A DNA stretch of 64,000 bases, taken from Chlorokybus atmophyticus. Lineage: Eukaryota; Streptophyta; Chlorokybophyceae; Chlorokybales; Chlorokybaceae. Both the position numbers and the translations under genes were made by a program. The stretch is from contig RHPI01001965.1 of the NCBI GenBank assembly GCA_009103225.1, positions 432,037 to 496,036 on the forward strand, read 5' to 3'. Positions 1 to 15,085 of this stretch are shown here, piece after piece. The notes beneath the pieces were generated by a model. It saw nothing but the letters and a program-made list of their open reading frames with translations. It did no database searches and was not told where the DNA came from. The stretch's first letter is position 1. Every line of letters begins with the position of its first letter.

Positions 1-1531
1 TCGGCAGTTCCTGAACAATGCCAACAGCTGATGTCCATGCTGAACTACTATGAAGGAAGTGCATTGCAAATTAGAGTGCGTTGTACCAGTACAAGAGAAA
101 TGACTGCAGCAGTGCAAAGCTGTTGTGCGGTAGCTGACATGCAAACACAATCTGTGAAACTTTTACGCTACCTCAGGCATCACAAAGTGACGGATGCAGT
201 GGCTAACTCCTGCCAGTTGAGGAGCAGAGCCTAAAGTTTGCCTAAAGTTTCTATCTAGTTTTCCCTAAGGGCATGAAGATGTCAATTGTAGTACTTAATG
301 TGCATTGTAGTACTTAATGTGCATTCTAATCGAAGCAAATGCAATCTAGGGGAACATGCAGCTGCAATGCTGCCTCCTTCTGCCGGAACCGTGCTTGGTA
401 TGCAAGCTTTGTTGTGCACATGAAAGCCAAATGAGAAGCTGCTTATATGTCCACTTGCCTGCTGCTTGCCCCTTCTTGCCCTTTGCAGCACTGGCAGCTG
501 AACGCAGCTGCTGCCGCAATCCCAAGTACCCACCAGTTGCGGCGGCAGTAAGCACCTTGTGGCTACTGCCTCGGACAACCGCAGCAAGCATGCCGGCACC
601 ACCACCACCACCGCCGCCGCCGCCGCCGCCGTCAATTACTTCGGCTTAGGAAAGCCATCTAACTCCTGAAACGTTAGTTTAATTGGACAACTATTGTTAA
701 GCATAGGTAGCACAGGTATCGACACTGGAAAATGTAGATATCACACAGCAGAGATATCACATTCCCTCTCTACGATATCTGCCGCTACGCAAGGAATGTT
801 CGCACTTCTTGACAGCAGTGATATCCAAGTTAAGTTGTGTTCGTCAAGAAAGCCACAGGCAAATGCAGTCGAATTCGAGATAGAAAGAGGATATCCGTGA
901 TGGAATGAGAACCTCGCGCAGCAATGCGCCACGTCGGCTGCTTGGCAGCACGCTAAGTGCGGAGCTGATCTCCGGCAGCTGGGCATGGATGTGGCGGTGA
1001 CGGCTGCGCAGGAGCACGCGGTGGCGGCGGTGGCTTGTCAAGTGAATGTGTCGTATGGTTTGTCATAGTCGGTAGGATGAGTGTCATTCGGTGGTTGGGC
1101 ATGAGGTGAGCGGGTGCAGCCATTCGTCGACTGTGCTCACAAGCAAGCAGGGAGTAGCGCAATGCTCGCAATGAAGGTGCTTCAGTCGCCGGTTGTGATC
1201 TCTCCAGCTGCAGCTAGCTACCAGCACAAGCAGCCGAGAGTTGTCAATGCTTCTGCTGCGTTGGCTCTACTGGCCTGCCTGAGCAACACCAGGAAGCTGC
1301 GGAGGAGGCAGCAGGTCGGCCGCTGCCTCAGAATGCACAATGTTCGACATCCAGCTGCGCACAGGTGTGCGCACACAGCTTGATATCAACAACAGTCGTG
1401 TTGCTAACAAGTCACATAAGCTAATTGTGTGGCGCAACATATGCTTGCTGGGAGCAAGCATGCTGTGGTTTACCTGTGAAAGTCAAGCACTTGGTTGACA
1501 CTAGTGCTAGCTAACAATTCGCGATCTTGCA
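1..1531. other. No gene recognised; GC-mixed leader region
   Basis: Short open frames occur on both strands but none shows a recognisable domain or a splice-consistent model. A (CCA/CCG)n tract lies at about 595-632 and explains the proline-rich frame there. A 20-bp direct repeat (a tgtgcattgtagtactta-like unit) occurs around 285-325. An upstream exon or UTR of the channel gene that follows may lie here, but I cannot show it. Confidence 0.5.
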
Positions 1532-3552
<2,021 letters not shown>

Positions 3553-4987
3553 TTGTGATGCATCCACTTAAAGAAATGAAGTGTTCGTGCTGGTGCGGGC
3601 TGGCTTTAGCGTGTGCATCTGAAGGGGGGGCGTTGAATACGTGATTTCAATCTGCTGCAGGGGAACGAAGTTTGCCATGTGGAAACAGAAGTTGCCTTGA
3701 TACACGCGGAGCTTGCCCAAGCTAGGAAGGTGTTGTAGAATAGTGTGCTTAGGCTGATGCACGCGGATGCTTAATAGAGGTAGAGGAGTGACTTTTGCAG
3801 GTGCTTAGTTGTCTTCATCCTGACTGCTCTCTGTAGATTGCTGATTGTAAGTCGCTGACTGTGACCTGTCCTGTGAAGTTCAGTGCATTCTGTATGAGGG
3901 CTGCCTTTGCAGTTGCGAGGCAACACGTAAAGACTAGTGTAACAGCAGCAGCAATCTTTGAACTGCTCTGCCGAGGTACAACATAAACTAGTGCACGTAG
4001 GGGTGCTGCAATGCAAGTACCAGCTGGTAAGTCTAGCAGTCCATAAGGGAAGGGTTGAGTGTGAGCACAAGGTTGTTGATACAGACATCCACATGGGTGC
4101 CCAACTTCCGATAGGTCATCAGGTGTCAACTGGCCATGTGAGCGTACAGTGCGAGCTCACTGCTCTGGAAAGGCGGGTTTGTAGGCAGTATAGTTGAGAT
4201 TTCATTGGCATGCATGATGTGTGTATTCTGGTTGCTTCTCTCACGCTTATTGGTGGTGTGGGCAGACTAGCCAAGAGACCTCTAAGCTGACAGCCTTCTC
4301 AAGTAAACCAACTCCGTTGCTACCTATTGTGTCAAGCGCAGCAGTTCAGAGACTTTACAACGGGCGAACACACTGCTGTGGAGGCCATGCGGCGAGCTGC
4401 TAGGTGGAGTCCGTTATGGCGGCACTTGAGGGAGCGTGCATTGTTGTAATGGATATGACCAGTATGACGATTGGGGGGCTGTCGCGGTCTGCAAGTGTGC
4501 GTATTGCAATGCATGAATGCGATGGTGTGACAGCCTGATTGTGAGCGCGCGATACAGCGTGTGGGACTCTTGTACAGTTGTAGCTCTGTGAGTGTGCGTT
4601 GTGTAGTTTTAGCAGCTTCTTGATAACCGTCACATAAGGAAAATGTGACATGAATGCAGTTCTATCAAGTGCTTTTTCTTGATTAGGCAAATTGATGTCA
4701 AGACGTTTTGAGGGTGTGCGTTATACATCATCATATAAACATGAACATCTCCACTTGTGATGTCAAGACGTTTTGAGGGTGTGCGTTATACATCATCATA
4801 TAAACATGAACATCTCCACTTGTGGTTTGCAGCAACGAGCAGTGAAATGTTTCGGACCCGGGATGGCAGCGCAACGTGCACTTGGCTTGTACGATTACTA
4901 GTGTAAACACAATGTGTAATGATCTACATAACTCTATTGTAACTGTACAGTCCCTGAGCGAGGTGGCAGTCTACTGAGGTAATCCTG
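3553..4987. other. Intergenic, channel 3' side to POLD1 3' end
   Basis: No coding feature is supported. The channel (+) and POLD1 (-) genes converge here, so both 3' UTRs must lie in this stretch. The only structure seen is a perfect tandem duplication at 4694-4823. Confidence 0.6.
4694..4823. repeat. Perfect tandem duplication, two 65-bp copies
   Basis: A 65-bp unit beginning gatgtcaagacgttttgagg occurs twice head to tail (4694-4758 and 4759-4823) with no mismatch that I can see. Perfect identity implies a recent event or an assembly duplication. Confidence 0.95.
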
Positions 4988-7900
4988 TCACCACTGAAAC
5001 CTTGCAAGCTGACCCTGTGCCTCACCCAAGTCCTTTTGAACCTTTTTCCTCCGGTAGAAGATTGGGCAATCTCGACTGTTGAACACAGATCATATGAGTA
5101 CCTTGACTGGCCATGAGTAACACAACTGCTAGGAGTATTACAGATGTACGTACCTTGTGCACAGCACATCTTGATGCAGGCTGCCTTGACACCGTTGGCA
5201 CTGAGTCCAGAGGCGTGCAAACTGGTCCTCCAGCTCGTTCACGCTGCGCAAGCTCTTGTAGTAGAGCTCACTCTCTCGCTGTCGGCAATGCCGGCACAGT
5301 GTTTGCTCGTCTTGCGTAATTGCAGTCTTGCATCCCAGGCAGCTGAGCGTCTTCTTTGCAAACTTCATGATCCCTCCCACTGAAGGCACGGGGATGAACA
5401 CTGATCGCGTGTGGTCGCCGCTGAGTAGCGACTGGGGGTTCTTCATGATGGGCTCAAAAATGCGCTCCAGTGGCTTCTTCAGCTGCTGTTCCAGATAGTA
5501 CTTCGTGTCGATTGGAAGGTTGTTCTCCAGTACGTAGATAGGGTCTTCAGACTTCTCGTACGCCTGCCAAGAACAAGGCCTTGTAAGCAGCATCACGACT
5601 AACGGTGTACCTTCTCTGAACGCATAACACTTAACAGACACCACGCAGACCCAGATACATCAAAAACAACACACGCAAGGACAGAGATTGACACACAAGA
5701 ATTCTTACATAACCATACGCACACACGCACGTATACACAGGAGGAGACACATAGAGAAATGGACACACACGGTCACCTATACCCGCACACCCGAACATGC
5801 ACAGAGTACCAGCCAAAAGTTGCAAACCCGTCAACAACCAGAACATACTTTGGCCCCCTGATGTGCTTTGATAATGACGTAAGCCACGCGGTCGCCGACA
5901 TTCGGTGCTGTTGCAGGATCGCGCTTCCTCATGCGTTCTGCGAGCTCAACGTGTGCAGCCTTGACCTCGTAACTTGCGCCGGCTTTGGTGAGCCCCTTAG
6001 TGATCACCAGCAGTGACAGGTCCATGCGGTTCATGAGCAGGTCTGTTATGGTCCTCTTCACGTACTCAATGGCCCCCTCAACATCCTTGTCAATCAGTAT
6101 CTTCTCTAGACATGTGGTGATGACATTCTTGACAAGCAGGCAGTTGTCTCGCCGAACAGTCTCAATGCCTGCCAAGTACCAACCTATCAGTTATGCAATT
6201 GCATTCAAGAAGCATGTGCGCTGATGGTACTTGCAGCAAAAGCAGCGGGTGTAAGGTATGGCAAACGGATGGAACCACATAGTCCAACCTTTGGTATCCA
6301 TTTTGTCGGCCTTCTCTGGGTTTGTCCACAGCAGGCCAGCATAGCGCTTCTTGCTGATGAGCAGATACGGAAAGTAGACCTTCTCAAACTCCAGCTTGAT
6401 AGGCTTTATAAACGTAGCACTGACAAATTGCGCAGCCTCACGGCCAAGTTCCATGGCCTTATCTACAGTCTTGACTCCAAACTTGACCATCACGGAATCA
6501 GTATCTCCATACATAACGTCTGCATCAGCGGGATAGCCATTTGCAATGGTGTACTTCTCTTCCACCATCTTCTTGGTATGCTCAATCATCTGTCGACCTG
6601 CAATTGCACCTATCAGCAGGAGATCCCACAAGAAGCAAGCCTAGACAATAACATGGGCACATGGGACTGAAACACTGTTGATAGACACATATACATACCA
6701 TAGGCCGTTACTGAGGAAGAGATTTCCAAGCAAGGAAGCTTGCCGACCAGAGCGCCAGTGAAGCCGTAGACCGAGTTTGCGCTGACCTTGAGGGCCAGCT
6801 GCCTACCATCGAGCACAGCTTTCTCAAACACATCGGTTGCTGCTTTCAGGTCCGCTTTGGCGCGCTTGCGAGCGGACAGAAGCTCCTCCAGAATCTCAGG
6901 CAGGATGCCTTTCTGCAGCGCAGGTTTGACAAACAAGTCACCGCTTGGTGTTCTGCTCACTTGGTCCGCGGGAAGGGAGGCAACATCAGCCGAGTTCACC
7001 TGAACGACACAAAGGAAAGACTGCTGAGTTAGCAAAACAAATGAAGTGTGCTGTTTAAGTCTGAGTGCTTGTAGTGATGATCATGGGTCTCAATCTCATC
7101 TCCTCACCAAAGTGCAGTAACAGAGGTTGTGTGCCATCATGATGGAAGGGTACAAGGATGCAAAATCCAATGTGGCAATGGGCACATTATAGAATCCAGC
7201 CTTGGCCTCCAATACCGTCGCTCCCTCATAGGTATCCTGACCACCCTCCACCTTCTGGTTGGGGACCAAGAGGCCACGCTGCCGAGCTTTCCGCAGAATC
7301 TGAGACATGACTTTGATGCTCTGCCCTCGAGCCAGGAGAAAAGATAGCGGTACACCCGTGACGCGAGCCATCTCAATGTAATTGTACATGAACATCAACT
7401 TGTCCATCAACCGCTGGGGCAAGTATGCATCCTGCATGACAACTAAGAGTTATGTTGTGAACCGGTTGCAATCTCTCTAATGGCTAAGCAGTCATGTCGT
7501 ACAAGCACACACACCTTTAGACAGTAGATTGCCAGCCTGTGCCTGGTCTCCGCTGAGCCATTCTGAAGGTCGCTGATAATGGAATGGTGGACATCCTCTT
7601 TCTACAGGGCATGAACGTGCTATGAATAGGGGTGGTGGACTTGTAAAGCCATTCGTAACTATGTGCACTGCAGGCATAGCCATGGTACGTTGACTCACCT
7701 GCTCTCCCAAGAAGTGAGCTGACACAGCGTTCAGAGAGTATGAACTGAGCTTGTAATCTCGTTGCAAAGCTTGAAGGACATCAAACTGCACTCTCCCTTC
7801 AATTGTGATCTCCTTGCTTTCCCGCGTTCCATAAGCCCTGCACACCAGGAGCGACTTGATGAACCAGTAGACACCATACAATGTGTGTTCCTTGATGCCA

Positions 7901-10655
7901 GTATGCCCATTTTGCCATGCGGATGCAAACCAGCTGATGCTGACCTTGAGGAGAATGTGGTGTCTTTCATCCGTATCTTGCTGCCGCGGATCCTTCCAAA
8001 GTACGGGAACTTGTTGACCTTCAGCGCTTCAGCTCGCTGCAAACAGCACAAATGAGTTCCATGCCTCACATGCGACCATGTGCATGTGCAGACCATGCAG
8101 CACGCATGTGCTCATAGTCAGCATGCACGCAAGCACTTACATTCAATAGGTATGGCAGGTCGAAATTGGAGATGTTATACCCAATGATGATGTCCGGATC
8201 CGCCTCCCAGACTAGGTCCTGCAGTCAAAGGTCTGGCATGGGTTGTGGTATAGAAACGAGACATGAGGCCCTCAAGCATACATTAGTACAATCTTGTGTT
8301 GTTTGTGCTTACCCTCCAAGCTAGGAGCAGCTTCTTTTCGTCATCAAACTGCAAGACATCTGCACCCACAATGGGCAAGCAGCTGCCCAGGGTCAATACA
8401 TTACGGATGACTGGAGTTCTTTGACCTTGCTCCGTGACCATATTGGCTATCTGTACACAGAAGACATGTCCTATTGAATACAGCTCGCACCTGCTGCAAA
8501 AGTTCAAGCAACCGCACCTGAATGACAGAATCCTCTTTGGCATCCGGGAAAAATCCTTTGCGGCCGGCACACTCAATATCAAAACTGAGAATGCGAACAG
8601 GTGCGAGACGAGAGTAGACACCCTCAGCTGGATGGCTGATCAACTTATCAAACCTGCAATACAGCGTAGCGTGAGTGTGATGGCATGCTATCTGCTCAAT
8701 TGTGACTCAGAGAGCTTGGCAGCAAATAGAAATGACTGTTTTGTGCCGTACATGATGTCCACTTCAATCTGGCACTTGGTGATGCCTTCGCTGACCAATT
8801 GGTAGGAGGCTGCTGGCAGCTCCAACCAGTTGCCACCCGACACATTACAGTCCACCATGAATCGCAAAACGAAGAGCACGTTGCTTTCATACGTCGGGAA
8901 CACCTGGTCGGAGCCACAAACTTTGATGCCTGACTCCATCGCACCTGCGACCAGAGGTAGTATGGTTAGAACTTGCTCTGTGCATGAAACGATGAGCGCA
9001 ATGCATGCTGCTTCTTTTCTCACTGCGTGCTGAGGTGACCAAGTTTGGAAGCGCCACTGTAATCTTGACGAACTTCTTGCGGTTGGTCTGGTACTTCATA
9101 AGGCTCTGCTTCTCCTCTAGTGCAACAGACACAACATGCACACCACCGGGATTGCCTTTGCGTGCACCAAGATCCTCCTGTACAGGTGTCATTGCACAAG
9201 ACCTCAGCAACGAAAACCGTCACAAGGCAGACTTCAGTGACTGCCTGTTGACCTTACGTTTAGTGCTTCACGTAGCTGCTTGCAATGGGTGTTGTCGTAG
9301 TGCTGAGGCACTCCAGCATAGAAGTAGGGAAGAAACCCATGAATATGCGCGCATACACTGTTGCCTGCGCACAACAACAAATTTACAGACCCAACACAGC
9401 AGTCCTATGCAAGCACCTCGCAAGACTTCTTTGCAGTGCCTTGCAAAGGGCGACACATCTGCTTGAGCAATTGCATCTCACCATTTGCAGTCACGCCGAA
9501 AGCTCTTAGGATAGGCGCTTGACTGATCCTGCCACCAGCCACTTGGCCAAAACTGTTACCGTGAACCCTCCCGACTACATAATCTATATCCAGCTGCTGA
9601 AATACTGCAGATGGACAGCACATCAATCAGCGAAGGCTGCGCTTTACTTTGTAACTCAGAAACAAGCATGGCATGGCACAGCAAACCTAGCGAGTCTCTG
9701 CTGGAATTCATAGGTGGTGGTGCTGGACGACGCCACTTTGAACGCTGGGCTTCATCAACTTCATCACCCACATCAACAAGTGCCGCCTCTGCCTCAACAA
9801 CATCATCCAGGAACACATCCTCGTCACCCTGTTCACAACAGCAGGCTTGGTGGTTGCATGGCATGTCAGCATTTGTGTGTCAGCCTCAGGTATGTTAACG
9901 CATTGACTGCCAGCTGCCTACACCATAGAACGCCATATACTGTGTTCCGCAATGTGGGTTGTCAGACACAATGATACTGGCTACTCCAAGGAGTGGCGAG
10001 CAAGCCAATCCTTGACATAGCAGTATACAGTTTGTCACAACACACATGCATGACGCGCTCTTGCTAGTTTGGTGTGCTCAGCTACTGCGGTAGAGCAATG
10101 CTTTCGTTTGACACGATGTATCCAACAACCAGCACTACTGCACTCTCCACACGTTCCTCGACATGCTGCTCAGCACATCTGCAATTGTAATGTATGCACG
10201 TGCACATGCGTTGCGCGCACCACATAAATGTTGACTTCACAACCACCTGCAGCACAAACATGCAGGTTGAGATAGCTTCCAACTGCATTTCCACACACGG
10301 GCAAGCGAGCATCCCAGCAAGCTACTTGCTTCAGAACGAACAGCCCTGTAATTGTAACTAACAGAAGCGCAATTGTCATTGTGGGTAATCAACGAATAAC
10401 TTCGGCAACAACTCAACCAAGTGACCGTGACTGCTGTCCCAGCGGTAACGCGGTAGCAACATTGGCAGCTGGTCTGATTGTGGCTTACACTGGCTACATT
10501 ATCCGCGTGCGCTTACGTTTGCAACGTACCTCATCAGCCTCCTCGTCTATCATGCGGTCAATCTCAGCGTCCGTAGGCGGCGGAGGCATGCCTCCTGGCC
10601 GCCTTTTGGCGGCGGGGCCATTTCTACTGGCATCTGGCCTGCGCTTAGTCTCCAT
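4988..10655 (-). CDS. POLD1: DNA polymerase delta catalytic subunit
   Basis: This is the family B replicative polymerase that synthesises and proofreads the lagging strand in the nucleus. Eighteen phase-consistent exons from ATG at 10655 to TGA at 4988 give about 1088 aa, close to the usual 1100: 10530-10655, 9687-9828, 9482-9604, 9258-9364, 9024-9177, 8752-8944, 8518-8653, 8313-8450, 8141-8218, 7945-8036, 7699-7837, 7515-7601, 7108-7431, 6699-6999, 6289-6597, 5849-6168, 5154-5563 and 4988-5075. The exonuclease motifs are FDIEC, NFDLPYL and YCLKDAYLP. The polymerase motifs are [10 protein letters not shown] (A), [12 protein letters not shown] (B) and YGDTDSVM (C). The C-terminus has CysA (CLGCKTA...CRHC) and CysB ([14 protein letters not shown]...SRDCP), the latter being the iron-sulfur site of the family. 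The N-terminus is a basic KRRP segment (a likely nuclear signal) followed by an acidic stretch. All catalytic residues are present, so it looks intact and functional. Confidence 0.97.
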
Positions 10656-11997
10656 AGTAGCAGTGCTAGCAAGCCGGCAGTAGTGCACTACAGAAGCTGT
10701 TTCACCCTTTCCTCCAACCACCCATCACCCTACTACCAGCACCCAATCCAGTCCAGAACAAACCACCTGCCAACCAAATGACTCAACAAACGCAACGAAG
10801 CAGCGCTGTCCCACGTCCCACCAAGGCGACCAGACGCTCACAATGCCAAGCCTCTGTCCCAGCCCTAGCGCTGCTGCTCCGTGTGGACCCACCGCCGCCT
10901 TGGTGGTGCTGTGCTCTGCAGCAAACCAAGCAGGCAACATGACGCCAATATTGTTGCGAGACGTTTCATCAGACGCATAACACATCAACGATGTCTACCT
11001 CACAGTTGCAGCCACCACCGTTCGATGGGAAAGCATATAACGTGTTCTGCTTGCAGCTGAGTTCGCGCGGGAACTTCCCGCGCAAATTTAAAAACCTGAA
11101 GACTGTGTAAACGGCAGCTGCTTAACTGCGAGTCCCATCCGTACTACCGTCCAGTTTACGGTTAGGGTTTACGGCTGCAGTGAAGAGCTGCTGCTAGCAA
11201 GGCGTCGTTGGCGTTGGCGGTGACGGTGACGGTGACGGTGGTGGAGCTTGTTTTTGTGTTGCATTCAATTCGTGCGCTTCGGCTGGTACGGTATGCTTTT
11301 TGGGCTTTGCTTGCTTGAGATCAAAAAATTCTCAGTCGTCCTCTCTCAACCCGGTCACTTTGCATGTCCTGCGTCCAGCTGCTGTATGTTTGCTGGCTAA
11401 ACCTCGTTGATCTGCCTCTGTTCAACTTTTGGGTGCCTTTGCTTGAAATCAAAAAATTCACAGTCGTCCTCTCTCAACCCGGTCATTTGGCATGTCCTGC
11501 GTCCAGCTGCTGTATGTTTGCTGGCTACACCTCGTTGATCACGTTTCTGCCTCTGTTCAACTGTGCGTGGTACAAGTGGTTCATTTCTTGCAGCTGTTAC
11601 TCATGCTGTGGCCTCAATGCTGCATGGTCGGGTAACACGCCCTGCAACAGGTCGTCAACCTAGTCATGCTTGTGGCAAACATGTGGCAAACATGTGAGTC
11701 GTGAGCAGCATTTTGTTGCATTGGCATGCGAGCAGCAGTCAAATGTACGTCCCATCCCAAATCGGCAATCCCAACTGGTGAACCGAAGCGACATTTGAAC
11801 GCATGTTACATCTTAGTGACCATCAAACTGCAGTGGGTTGACAGCATGCATTTTGGACGCACTCCTCCTGTGTCTGGCTACAAACTTGTTGCCGCCATGC
11901 CTGCGTGCTATGCTTGCAGCAGTTTTCTTATTCACTCTTTAAGAGGCTGATTGCATGCGGTACATCTGTCAGCCAGGTGCACGCCAGTGGTTCAGCC
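10656..11997. promoter_or_regulatory. Divergent intergenic region POLD1 / F-box gene
   Basis: The two genes point away from each other, so both promoters lie in these 1.3 kb. I see no clear TATA box. The stretch includes a short (GGTGAC)n run near 11215-11240 and a direct duplication at 11313-11562. One ttagggttt stands alone and is not a telomere array. Confidence 0.5.
11313..11562. repeat. Imperfect tandem duplication, period about 128 bp
   Basis: A block starting gcttgagatcaaaaaattc recurs at 11441 as gcttgaaatcaaaaaattc. Similarity continues through ctctctcaacccggtca to a tgcctctgttcaac block, with a few substitutions and a short indel. It lies upstream of the F-box gene and could be duplicated promoter DNA. 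Confidence 0.85.
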
Positions 11998-14271
11998 ATG
12001 GCCAAGAGGGCTCATGTTGCTGACCACAGCTCAGCTGCATCCTACATCTTGCAGCTGCCGACACCACTGCTGCTGTCCATCTTGGAGCACCTTCCAGGTG
12101 AAGAGGTCTGCCGAGCAGCCCTTGTCGGCCATAGTTGGCGTGCAGCGATCGACTCCGCAGGGGATTGCTTCTGGCAAGCTGTCGTAGCACGCCAGGTGAC
12201 GCGCTTGGCATGTAGGAGCTCATTTGCATGTGTGTACTACCGGCATGATGCCGCATGCATGGACCATAAACATACAACAAGTGTAGTTCTTCTGGTGGCT
12301 GCGAAGTTGCAATGGTCGCCCAGCAGTACAAGCTGACAATCCTTTTGTGTGGTGCATTGGCAGTTCCAAGCGGTTGAGTCACTTGAAACGTCATTGCGAG
12401 TGGACTTGCCTCCGGGCTGTCACTCGTGGCAACAGCTCTATGCTCAGAGGATGGTTGCCGGACGCAATTGGCTACACGGCTCTTGTGTCCGCCAAGTTGG
12501 CAAGCAGCAGTCAGGGGTTTCCCAGGAACAGCAACATCAAATACTGCCCCATGCAGTTGCACCCCAAAATGCAGAGGCCTTGAGGGACTGTAGTTTTGTA
12601 CCGCCAGTGTTTGGCGGCACGGAAGTATGCTCAATACGAATAGTTGACGACATTCTAATTACCGGTGCAGCTTCTGGTGATGTAAGCAATTTATCGTGGT
12701 CATTGCTCCTGGGTGCGCACTGACATCACTTGTTCATCCACAATCACCTGTAATATTGTAGTCCATTCAGTTGCAAAGCTTGCTGAGTGTGGTTCATTGT
12801 GAGCAGGTAGCAATTTGGGACCTGCTGCAGGGCGTTTGCGTTGCGCACCTCATAGGCCACGACGATGTTATCTTCACCATTGATGTTGATCTTGGCAGGT
12901 ACAGCCGCTATTCTGCAGCTGTAGGGCAACAGCCAACTGATGTGCTATTGTTGAGCAGGACCATGCTGATGACAGGTTCTGCGGACTTCACTTGCCGCGT
13001 CTGGTCGTTGGTGGACTACAAGTGCAAGCACACTCTGACTATGGAGGTCGGAAGCGAATGCATTGATGGTAGACTGTTCCCGGATGATAAGGTTTGCATT
13101 TCAATAGCATCTGCGTGCTGATGGTACTGACAGAAGTCCAGCATATTGTGATGCCGCGTTAATTGTTACAGGTTGTGACCTCTTCAAAGCGCCCCAGCGA
13201 AGTCTTCCACACCATCACAGTTTGGAACCTCCTGACAGAGCAAAAGTGTGCTGAGTACCGTCATCCGCACATATTTGTCGATTTTGAGAATGCCTTGCTT
13301 GTGGTAGCTGATGGCAAACAAGTGACACTGCAAGAGGCAGACGGAACTATTTTCGCACAGGTTTGTTGAGCAGCTGAGCATGTGTTATATGACTGAGGAT
13401 GGCACTTGACTTTGGCTATTTGACACAAGCAGTTGGAAGCACCTATTACTGGCGACATAAGTGAGATGTTCTGCCACAACACCAATGGCCAGCGGTTGCT
13501 GATTCTGTCCGATCAGCGGGAAGTTGCAATGCTCGATGTTAAATCACGCTCGTTGTTGTCATACTTTCACATTGGACATGGTGAGGAGGTAGCGCTTGCA
13601 TCTTCAAGCCCAGTGTGTTGCTTGTTCAGCATCCCCGCGATGCCGTTGGATCTACCAGCTCCTCGAACCTTCACAAGGTTTTCTGTATACAATGTTGAGG
13701 AAGGGCGCTTGATTGGGCGCTCCAAGTACATGCAGGTGAGAGGCTTGTCCATGGACCCGATACGTATGCAAGTTGGCCGCTGTGTGCCGCACGCAGCAAC
13801 CTCTGCTGAGGCTGCGCTCGTATGGTTTATAACATGCTTGTTTGGCGTTGCACAGGTTCTATCAGCTGCTGCGGATGGGTATGTATGTGGATCGCCACTG
13901 CATGTCATTGGTTGCTGTTGTAATGTGGGGTGAGCAAGCGGACGTTCGCATAACTGATGTTGTGTTGAAAGCATGTCTGATGCTGCAGGTTGGAATTTGT
14001 CAGCCAACAGCCTTGGATGATGGCGAATGTAACAGCTGTCTTGGTCGATGAGCACGACAAGCTGGTGCTTTGGACGTGCCCGAGTGACCAGTGGGTTCAT
14101 CTGCAACATTCGCTGGAGTTTCAACCGGACGTAGACGCAATTGCGGAATGCAGCTGGAGATGGCTCGTAGTGAAGGACACTCGAGGGGTGCATGCTTTTG
14201 ACTTCCTGAACGGTTTCAAGTTTAATAAGACTGCCACACGCGAGGCAGTAGGCGGAACGGTGTCAAGATGA
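11998..14271 (+). CDS. F-box protein with WD40-like repeats
   Basis: Eight phase-consistent exons: 11998-12195, 12364-12681, 12807-12898, 12959-13091, 13172-13360, 13433-13735, 13856-13878 and 13989-14271 (about 512 aa). Residues about 16-66 form an F-box (LQLPTPLLLSILEHLPGEEV... ending CFWQAVVARQ), the Skp1-binding module of SCF ubiquitin ligases. The rest carries WD-like blades, clearest at VAIWDLLQGVCVAHLIGHDD, GSADFTCRVWSLVDYKC and HTITVWNLLTEQKCAEY. Blades of this type normally recruit a substrate for ubiquitination. The start ATG at 11998 begins MAKRAHVADHSS just before the F-box. Exon 7 is only 23 nt and encodes VLSAAADG together with its neighbour. The substrate cannot be inferred. 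Confidence 0.85.
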
Positions 14272-15085
14272 TATAAGTGAACCATTGCTGGTGTCCAGAT
14301 GAGCACATGGGCACCTCGGCATTGATTGATCGATCTAATACAACGCATGTGTAAATAGCCTGCTGTTTCATGCGCATATCACTCTCAAGTACTCGCCACA
14401 CTGCGCAGTACCATGTTGCAAGGTATAACACATACCAACCCCACCACCCAACCCCACCAACCCCACCACCTAACCCCACCAGCAGCACCTAATCGCCAGC
14501 GCTACGCACAGCGCAGTGCAGTGCGCGACAGTACCGCACTGCCAGCCGGAATTGAGAGCAAGGGGCAGGGCAGAGGGGCGGGGCAGAGGGGCCCTGCCGG
14601 ACAAGCAGCGACAAGGGTTACAACCGCAGCGGCAGCAGAGCCAATGGAGAAGGAGAAGGGGCAGGCGGTCAGTGACGAACGTTGCTAACGCTGCCACTCG
14701 TGTGTTGTACAGGTAATTGACAGATGCTATGCATGCTTGCATGTCTCACGGGGTGGTGGTTTTGTTAACGTTGGTAGTGAAGATGCAATAGGTCAGCCCG
14801 GTGGTAAACAACTGTACAACAATGACTGCCTGCATGTTGCCTACACTTGCATGTTCTTAGCATGAGCATACATACGCCGCATTGTATGTACACACCTCGC
14901 CCTGGCAGCTTTTGCGTCCCATGCCAGAGGCATGCCAGGTAGCACGCGCCTGTTTGGGCGTGCGACTGATTACCCCTATGCTACAGCATAGGTTGCTGTG
15001 GACGGTGACTGGTGTGGGTGCTTGACCAGGAGCACCATGCATGCATGGAGTAGTATGAAGTTGGTAACAACCCACCCTGTTAGCC
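14272..15085. other. Intergenic, low-complexity
   Basis: No gene is supported. A CCCCACC-rich tract (units such as ccaaccccaccac) spans about 14437-14482, and a GGGGC(A)GAGG-rich stretch follows near 14560-14600. Short frames here follow composition only. Confidence 0.55.

Noticed and set aside
11155-11175. Telomere-like ttagggttt (also near 33730)
   Set aside because: Single units only; no tandem array.
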